This document shows, one piece after another, positions 19,017 through 25,477 of a stretch of DNA of 25,477 nt (position 1 is the stretch's first letter; the number at the start of each line of letters is the position of its first letter). This stretch comes from Paramacrobiotus richtersi (lineage: Eukaryota > Tardigrada > Eutardigrada > Parachela > Macrobiotidae). The position numbers and the translations under genes were made by a program. The notes beneath the pieces are model-generated. The model was not told the DNA's origin, ran no database searches, and saw nothing but the letters and a program-made list of their open reading frames with translations. The DNA lies in the NCBI GenBank assembly GCA_034698045.1, contig JAQGAU010000629.1, positions 1 through 25,477 on the forward strand, in the 5' to 3' direction.

Positions 19017-19174
19017 ATGAGCAACAAGTACAAACAACACGAAGAAAATAAATGGAAAAAATACTCATAGCTACTAACCTTTGCTGTATGGGTAAATCCT
19101 TAAGTAAACATTTCTACGGTAATTACTGGAACCAGAGCCCTAAGCTTCATAATACATTGCTGTTTTCGTAAGAC

Positions 19175-19680
19175 TTACCCTGAACGCAAAAATCCCCATA
19201 TCTGCACTATCGTGTGCTCACTATGCTGGGCATGATATATATGAGATCTGACCACCTTAACATTACCAGCATGTGATTTCTCAATGGATCCTGGAAATAA
19301 CATGTAGCTCCCATCGCTTATGCGCATCTCGAATTCTTGAGCAGCAGTTGACAATATGAGCGTTAGATGTAGTGTACATAATGTACTATATCTGCACAAC
19401 ATGGGAGGCGGATTCTGTTTTCATCCGTTTTTTTATCACACCCCTGCGCCCAGTTCATTACTGCACATGAAGCGTCATAACGCTTTTTTAATTTGATTTC
19501 GCAGAAGCCGATTTTGCGGAAGATCATGACTTCCCATTTATTTAGGAGATGCGCTGGTTCTTTTCCGATAATTGTCATACCAAGCTCGCATTGGTACCGT
19601 TCAAAACTACGTAAGGAAGTACTGCTTATGCACAAACTCAGCGGCTTCTTGAGATAAAATGGATTTTCTGTTGTCAACCA
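19175..19680 (-). other. Open-frame remnants, possible decayed exon
   Basis: Two overlapping minus frames without a proper joint start. One (19363-19677) has no ATG at its head and includes FERYQCELGMTIIGKEPAHL; the other (19175-19402, ATG) starts MLCRYSTLCTLHLTLILSTA and reaches a good donor, CAGG|GTAAGT, near 19179. A third frame starts with an ATG at 19682 (MVDNRKSILSQEAAEFVHKQ) and stops after 24 codons. The shifting frame suggests a pseudogene or element fragment; no family recognised. Confidence 0.2.
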
Positions 19681-20043
19681 TATTGCATTGGGAAAATTGA
19701 CAAAAATTCAAAACAACAAACCGTCACGTATCATGCTTTGCATGGCACATAAAAAAGAGTGTTCCTATAGTATTTGTATTGCTTGTCTGTTATGTAAACT
19801 GTTAAATTAGTTTATAACGCAGGCACTGGTTTTAATTTTAACTTTCATAATGTACATTTTTCACATTCACTGCAGAATCGCAGATTCCCTGACCCAAATC
19901 AGTAAGGCAGGTTCTAACACAGTAGAGATAAAATTAGAAAAGCGAACGCATCTTAATTTCCGCAAAAAAAGTTCTGTTGCGCACTGTATCATATATTCTC
20001 CATTTCCACACGCAAGCATACTGGAAATCGGCACGATGGTGGT

Positions 20044-20324
20044 TCATTTCTGTCCACATTTAGACGCTGGGCAGGGTTTTAAGTCTGGACCACAAAGACA
20101 CCCTACGGTTCCACCAAACGGTTCACCTCCTGGTTTGGCTGCATTTGTGAATGGTACAGCGAACTAGAAATTGATAGCATTGGTATACATAGTATATTGC
20201 GTTATGGTTGTAACATACTTTCATACATATTATATTAATGCTATTTTGTAAAATATTGGCTTACCATAGCAAGGACTGCTACAAGGAGACTCAGGCAGTT
20301 CCAGATGGTAGTAAAGACTTTCAT
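20044..20324 (-). CDS. Small secreted 4-Cys peptide (two exons)
   Basis: Exon 1 (20265-20324) encodes the 20-residue leader MKVFTTIWNCLSLLVAVLAM and ends ATG|GTAAGC; exon 2 (20044-20163, acceptor AATTTCTAG) adds 39 residues starting FAVPFTNAAK, stop TGA; total 59. Intron phase 0, 101 bp. After a Gly/Pro-rich spacer (PGGEPFGGTV) come four cysteines, C-x-C-x6-C-x4-C, ending KCGQK. A TATA-like CATAAATA lies at 20413-20420, about 90 bases before the ATG. LAM|FA is shared with the gene at 12112-12473 on the other strand. Function unknown; secreted by its leader. Confidence 0.7.
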
Positions 20325-20569
20325 GATGCCGGAATATGTAGGAGCTAGTTAGGTTGTTTATCCGAAAGTTCAGTTATGGGCAACTTTGTATGCGATTGAC
20401 ACTGTAGCAGGATATTTATGTACCGAAAAGACAAAGCTGTTTTTGCAAAAACAGCACTTGTTATATTAGTGCTCGAGATGCCGCAACGTACCAGTAAATT
20501 TGTTTTGACAAGGCTAACTGGAATGTTCGAAATAAACAGCTGCGCGAGATGTCTGTTTTCGTTATGTGA

Positions 20570-20929
20570 TCATGCGGCAAATAATGTTTTCTGATTATTG
20601 GAATCATTTTCTACAACCACAGTACAAGTACAGTATACGTACGTACATACTTGAACTGGCAGTGTTGGAGACCACAATATTACGCTCAATCGTTCTTTCA
20701 ACAAATGTACAGTCACTAGTGTATTGACGATTATGTAATCAGGATTAGCAGTACTTAATGGCTTGTTTTGCTTATAATCAGCTTCATAATAACAGCTATA
20801 TTTTGAACATACATGTCTCCCAGCAAAACAACTGTACTGTAGTCCAAAAAGCAGTGTCATGCTGATTCTTGCTTGTACATATCGGTTTTCAGTGTAATCG
20901 TGCACACTATAAACGGTTATGCAGCACAT
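20570..20929 (-). CDS. Hypothetical ORF, doubtful
   Basis: ATG at 20929 gives 119 residues; the frame is open further upstream to 21067 without an ATG. Cys- and Tyr-rich with no motif, no signal peptide and simple-sequence tracts inside (GTACGTACGTAC near 20640). Length is its only support. Confidence 0.15.
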   Translation of the reverse strand: MCCITVYSVHDYTENRYVQARISMTLLFGLQYSCFAGRHVCSKYSCYYEADYKQNKPLSTANPDYIIVNTLVTVHLLKERLSVILWSPTLPVQVCTYVYCTCTVVVENDSNNQKTLFAA

Positions 20930-21850
20930 TTTGTGCTTAGTGGCAGTGCTTTCCGGTAACTCCCGCACATTTATTTTAGTGCAAGAAGTGTGGCAACTGC
21001 ATGTCACGCATTCCTTTATCCGGTCATAACATAGATTCCTGGAGAGCACATTACAGAAATAATTCAAAGTTAAATTTTTCTATTTGAACTAACATGCTGA
21101 CTTAAACTTGCGCACTGAATATTTACAAATTGAATTTATTTTGTACTGGTCGACAGAATGAGACACCATAAGAAGCTGGAACCAACAAACAATCAGAGAA
21201 CAAACCAAAAGACGCCGCAATTCCCGAATTGACTAAACTGGAAAGTGTAACTGATGAGAATGCAATTTCTCACCAATGCCCGATGCGAGAAATCAGAACC
21301 AACCAAAGCAAAGCACATACGTTGCAGGTGCAGGACGCATCGCGCCCAAGGAAACAGCCATTACTGGCAGGCACATTAGTGAACAGAAGTATGCCGCCCG
21401 CTGAGAATCAACATTCCTTGTCTGCGATAATTTCTTTTAAATTTTGCGGATGGCGAAACAGGGAAAAACTACATCTTGAAAACTACGTGGTTCTTCCCTG
21501 ATTTGACGTTATTGTTTTCCTTGTGAGCTGTACACGACTACGGCTACCTACAGTACAACGATCTTGTCAACTGTTTCCTATCCAGCAATGTTTGATTGCC
21601 GTAATTTCCGGACAACACGGTCCTCAAGACGGTTCTGTGATGCTGGCATTGCGCTCTTAAAAATAAATCAAAAGGCAGGAAAAGGCAGATCTAGCAGACC
21701 TGAACGATGGGTAAATGCAGAATATGTAAGTATGGCAGGCACGATTGTACGCAGAACAACTGATTTTATTCAAAATGTACAATAATGCTGGCGTCGGTGG
21801 GCACAACTGTTAATTCAGGAGAAGCTTGTTGACGTAAAATATTTTGTCGT

Positions 21851-21856
21851 TTTATT
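21851..21856 (-). terminator. Poly(A) signal of the 21968-22223 gene
   Basis: AATAAA on the minus strand, 112 bases past the stop. Confidence 0.55.
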
Positions 21857-21967
21857 TAGAATTGTCTTGCGTTGACGGACTGCGCCATGCAAAACACATT
21901 TCTCATTAACACGAAGTAGGAGACCCGCTTGAACATCCATTTCTTGTAGGATCGCAGGATCGTAAGG

Positions 21968-22223
21968 CTAATGGGGACATCTTCTAGGTAAACATCTAGG
22001 TGCAGGTAGGCCGCTTTTTACGATCTCTTCAACCGGTTGACTGGCGACTTCCGTAGCGACCTATGAAAAGAGTTCTATTAGAGCGAGCGGTGATCCCCGT
22101 AGCATCCCAGTACCGGTTCGGAATATCAGGATCAGAAGTGCTAGATTTTTACATCACCAGTCTTACCGCAGCAAGAGCGGCCAAAACGAGAGCCGTCCAT
22201 TTCCACACGGAGAAGAAATTCAT
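21968..22223 (-). CDS. Small secreted peptide with C-terminal two-Cys loop (two exons)
   Basis: Exon 1 (22167-22223) encodes the leader MNFFSVWKWTALVLAALAA and ends GCG|GTAAGA; exon 2 (21968-22060, acceptor CTTTTCATAG) adds 30 residues, VATEVASQPVEEIVKSGLPA then PRCLPRRCPH, stop TAG; total 49. Intron phase 0, 106 bp. The C-terminus can form a six-residue disulfide ring (C-LPRR-C). The acidic first half of exon 2 looks like a propeptide, though no dibasic site precedes the ring. A TATA-like TATAAG lies at 22302-22307 and AATAAA at 21851. Paralogue of the gene at 18731-18897 by leader and layout. A hormone-like or antimicrobial role is possible but not shown. Confidence 0.65.
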
Positions 22224-22475
22224 GGTATTGGCTACTAGCGGGTTGAAACGGTCCCAGGGGGAAACTTGTGAAGCAAAGATCGTTTTTGTATAGCTAGAGT
22301 ACTTATAATATTACACTTCCGTATAGTTATTTAGGTGACGGAAGGTTTGTATCGTACAACCGTTATATAGTAACACGGTTCACCAGTACGTACATGATCA
22401 AATTTGATTAAAATGCACTGTAATAGCTCGTTAGCTTCATCATGCGCTCAATGTCTTACGTGTTGTTGTTTGCAG

Positions 22476-22666
22476 TACCTTTCCGCCGGTAGTTTTAAGA
22501 CTGTCAACATCAACTTTCCGAATACCTTCAACCTGCTTGTTCGCGAAAGAGAAAGAGTGTTTACAGAGTACCATGCAGAGGCGGGGTTAAATCCTATCTG
22601 TTTACAAAACTTCGACCGTAATTCCGTGGCCTCTGGGTATGTTGTGAATAAATACTTCGTCCTTGG
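22476..22666 (+). other. Candidate internal exon, uncertain
   Basis: Bounded by a good acceptor (TTGTTGTTTGCAG) and donor (GG|GTAAGA); open throughout in one frame (contains TVNINFPNTFNLLVRERERV). A second possible exon at 21586-21725 (acceptor CCTATCCAG, donor TAT|GTAAGT) lies upstream on the same strand. No start or end exons and no family recognised. Confidence 0.2.
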
Positions 22667-23104
22667 GTAAGAACCAGCATAATATTATGTATAATTCGTA
22701 AGACACTCTCTGATGCATCATGACTAGCATGTAACTTGTAAGCCGCACAGAAACACGTACAGCTAAGTAAATCGGGTATCTGATAATCTTATTGCTGGCC
22801 TAATAATATGTGAGGACCGACTGCCGTGACGACAACTAAATGTAACGTGAAGCAGTACACGCGAATCGTGCCAATAGAACATGCCATTCAGAGTAACTAC
22901 GTAATGTAAAAACTGTGTAAAAAAACACACTTCCCGTGTGGTTTCGGCTTGTCTAATCCGACAATTAGAACCAATCATTTCGGATACTGGATCGTTAAAG
23001 TAGATGCATGCATCTTTAATACCGCACGTATATCAAACCCAATGAATTGATAACCTTTCTTTCATCCTGCTGTGCACTATAGCTAGCTAAACATTAAAAC
23101 CTAC

Positions 23105-23219
23105 GTTTATACGAAGCCACTCGCTAGTAATTAAGAGAACAATAGTGCATTGTTTCTTTATCTATAGAGTAAACAATGTCATTGTTCTCTTAATTACTAG
23201 CGAGCGGCTTCGGTTTATA
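23105..23219. mobile_element. 101-bp palindromic MITE with 7-bp target duplication
   Basis: The element itself is 23112-23212. Its 32-bp terminal inverted repeats (CGAAGCCACTCGCTAGTAAT... and its complement) differ at one base. The centre carries a nested CATTGTTT/AAACAATG dyad, so almost the whole element folds into one hairpin. It is flanked on both sides by GTTTATA (23105-23111 and 23213-23219), a perfect direct repeat. No coding capacity; it would need a transposase supplied elsewhere. Confidence 0.85.
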
Positions 23220-24977
23220 GCTATAAGGTAGGGTGCTGGGCATGGATGGTTATTATGAGAATTCGCGAAACCTTAGCGAACTGCCCCAGATAACAATATA
23301 TAGTCAGTACAATTTCCTATACTGATTTCGTTAAAAAGGTACAGTTTTCTTCTGGGAATAAGGCTCATGCATGATGGATGCTCGCATCCAGACAAAACCA
23401 CCGTCTCTCGAACAATTTCAAAAATTAAAACAGTAAATATTTATCCCATCAAATTTTAATGTATTTCGGCATAAAAACGACGCTCACTCATAAGTACAAG
23501 TTACACCAGCCCTTCCTCTCTCTCCCCGGTTCCACACGCGTCCATGATTGCTCAGCTGCCGCGGGCCAGCGGAACATTACAGCGGATCTAGTACGCACTT
23601 CCCAAATAGATTGATTACCCTTGGATTACCCGGTCCCTTCTACCAGTGTGGTAGCAGCTGCAAACTGGGCCATTTCAAGTGTGACATCTTTATCGCGGTG
23701 ACGGGTTTGTAGAGAGTAATAAGAAATTAATGTGTTCGGCCGGAATAAGCCCCCGTGCACATTCAATTGCTCCAGCTGTGTAAATCACCCCTATTCACTC
23801 ATTAAATATTGCTGATGTTTTTACAATGGTTACCGGTTAGTTTACCACCCTGTCATAGTGCGGCTGATCCGTGATATATTTTCCCTGAACCCGTGTTTAT
23901 ATTAAACGAAGAGAAATTACTTTTGGAGATTACTTGAAGGATTACACGCGTGTCGATGGTGGAATTTACACTGGGGATCTTATTGGCTGTGCTGACGTCA
24001 ACATGGCACCGGGTGTTGATGATGTAATGGCAACGGATATTCCTTTGTGATTTTGAGGAGTTTGAACGCGTTTATTTGTCTTAAGCAACACTTTTTTAAT
24101 TCTTCCCAGTTTTACTTAGTTGCGATATGCTAACTGCTATAGCTAGCTGTCGACAAGCTCGCGGAACTATTCTCAGTTACGAACTTGTAGGAAAACGCAG
24201 CAAGTTCAAGTAATACACTTCAACACCCTAATAAGCAGAAATCTTACCATAAAGTGGAACTTCACACCTGTGCAACAATCCGGAAAGTGCTTAACCTCAC
24301 GTTTGCGGTAAGTCGAGATATTGTCAACTTGGCAGGCATGAGTTTAGCTGTAGGGAAACGCCTGTTCAAAACCCGGCGTTTCTGAAAATAGATCAATTCG
24401 TTACTTCTGATTCAGTACGATCTAAACTGGACTTTTCTGTGAACAATTGGCTTTTCTTTACTATCGACTTTTTTACTGAAAATAATTGTTACAATTTTCT
24501 GAATGCCGACAAGTTGTATGCTGATATAACTAGAAAAGGGTTATAATGAGTTTAGTTGTAGACTTGTAGTGAAAACGCTGCCAGCGTTACTCGTGATTTA
24601 TTAGAGCATTTTTTTCCTTCACATTCACTCGTTGATTGCCTACAAAACATCTGTACCGGAAATGCCATAGGCTATACTCATTTACGATAATTTGCTGCTC
24701 CATTCGCTGGCTTTGATGTAGCACATATTCACTGGGGGATGGAATTATATTTGAGAGGCATTACCGCGCATGGAGTGGGCATTCTATTTCATAAGTGGGG
24801 TAGAAAACTGCGTGTGTATAGACCAAACTGCGTGTGTATAGACCAAACGGTTAGAATAACAACAGTTCGTATATATTCCCTAATGAAAAACTAATATTTG
24901 TCTTGGTGGTAGTTATCAGATACGGGCCAAGTTAACAATATTCAGCGCTTGATGTACAAATAAACGATGGGCCTTCA
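23220..24977. other. Non-coding region
   Basis: No supportable gene. A leader-like ATG frame at 23956 (MVEFTLGILLAVLTSTWHRV, ending after 23 codons) has no matching second exon. TGACGTCA, the CRE palindrome, is inside it at 23993-24000 and may be chance. Confidence 0.45.
24805..24844 (+). repeat. Perfect tandem duplication of 20 bp
   Basis: AAACTGCGTGTGTATAGACC twice without change, then the start of a third copy (AAAC). Confidence 0.95.
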
Positions 24978-25205
24978 ATGGCTTCCACGGGGAAACGGTT
25001 CCTGTACTTCTTTGTAACAGCAGTTACAAACGTGCAGCCTAAAATAAAATGGACGATAATCTTATTCAAATACGAGCGAAGTTGTTTTTCACTCGATTAT
25101 TACAAATTTAATGTTTTCTTCCAAAAAACTGCTTTTGACAAGCTTCTTGATTCACATAGATATATCTTGGATTACATCCGTTGTGTTCCTCCTAACATCC
25201 CTTAA
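24978..25205 (+). CDS. Hypothetical small protein, uncertain
   Basis: 75-residue ATG frame (start context CAATGG), beginning MASTGKRFLYFFVTAV and ending YIRCVPPNIP. Weak hydrophobic start, no splice signals needed, no family recognised, no AATAAA in the 270 bases left. Could be chance. Confidence 0.22.
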   Translation: MASTGKRFLYFFVTAVTNVQPKIKWTIILFKYERSCFSLDYYKFNVFFQKTAFDKLLDSHRYILDYIRCVPPNIP

Positions 25206-25477
25206 ATCAAGCCTTTTGACACGCAGAGGATGAGTCGCGACCAAACTGTTATATAATGTTTACCAACGTTCACAAAACCTTTATTTATCGATGTTATGTT
25301 GTGCTAGGCTATTCCTAGACCATTGTTGCTTCTGCCAAATTAAATACACCCTGAAGTGTTAAACACGTTGGCAGTATGTATCTTTTCATCGACAGATAAC
25401 TTCCCACCTGATGATGAAGGATTATTACTGTCCTGTTTGATTAATAACCAATGGCTGCTAATAATTTCGAGACTGAT
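25206..25477. other. Window end, non-coding
   Basis: Nothing supportable seen. Confidence 0.4.

Noticed and set aside
23993..24000. CRE palindrome TGACGTCA
   Set aside because: An 8-mer can occur by chance and no nearby gene needs it.
23956..24027. Plus-strand leader-like frame MVEFTLGILLAVLTSTWHRV
   Set aside because: Stops after 23 codons; the possible next exon after TTCTTCCCAG adds only seven codons and the phase is unclear.
1..25477. tRNA, rRNA, CRISPR, bacterial operon or integrated virus
   Set aside because: No cloverleaf with TTCGA arm, no regular spaced repeats, no ribosome-site pattern and no viral hallmark proteins were recognised on either strand.

Overview
This window is animal nuclear DNA, most likely ecdysozoan. 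The reasons are GT-AG introns, TATA boxes about 25-30 bases from plausible starts, AATAAA signals, a seven-helix receptor and an arthropod-type six-cysteine chitin-binding (CBM14/peritrophin-A) gene. A tardigrade is my best guess from the mix of intron-poor receptor, chitin-binding secreted protein and fungal/bacterial-looking intronless enzyme. I cannot prove this from sequence alone. No rRNA, tRNA or CRISPR was recognised.

Layout. 0.1-1.2 kb: an intronless class A GPCR on the minus strand. 2.85-8.4 kb: a direct tandem duplication of a chitin-binding gene locus. The right copy is an intact five-exon minus-strand gene for a secreted protein with two 170-residue repeats, each carrying one CBM14 domain and each led by a Lys-Arg site. 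The left copy is wrecked by a clean 731-bp internal inversion, an internal deletion and frameshifts, yet its inverted 3' half still has intact exons. The two copies also differ by a 176-bp MITE-like insertion. 9.3-10.4 kb: a secreted amidohydrolase of the ACMSD/6-methylsalicylate decarboxylase type, intronless and a horizontal-transfer candidate.

12.0-22.3 kb: a loose cluster of six tiny two-exon genes for secreted peptides (33-88 residues). Exon 1 is a signal peptide and exon 2 a divergent, mostly Cys-containing mature peptide. In five of six the intron is phase 0 and falls at the end of the leader, and three share the junction LAM|F. They were found by pairing leader exons with splice sites, because the ORFs are too short to stand out. 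This cluster is the best candidate here for an undescribed system, possibly a family of defence or signalling peptides; that role is inference.

The rest is mostly non-coding: A/T-rich spacer, simple repeats, two GC-rich hairpins, a pyrimidine-rich/purine-rich stretch at 17.5-18.35 kb and a 101-bp palindromic MITE with a perfect 7-bp target-site duplication at 23.1 kb. From 23.2 kb to the end I see no convincing gene. No operon-like coordination is visible; the common theme is secreted or cell-surface products.
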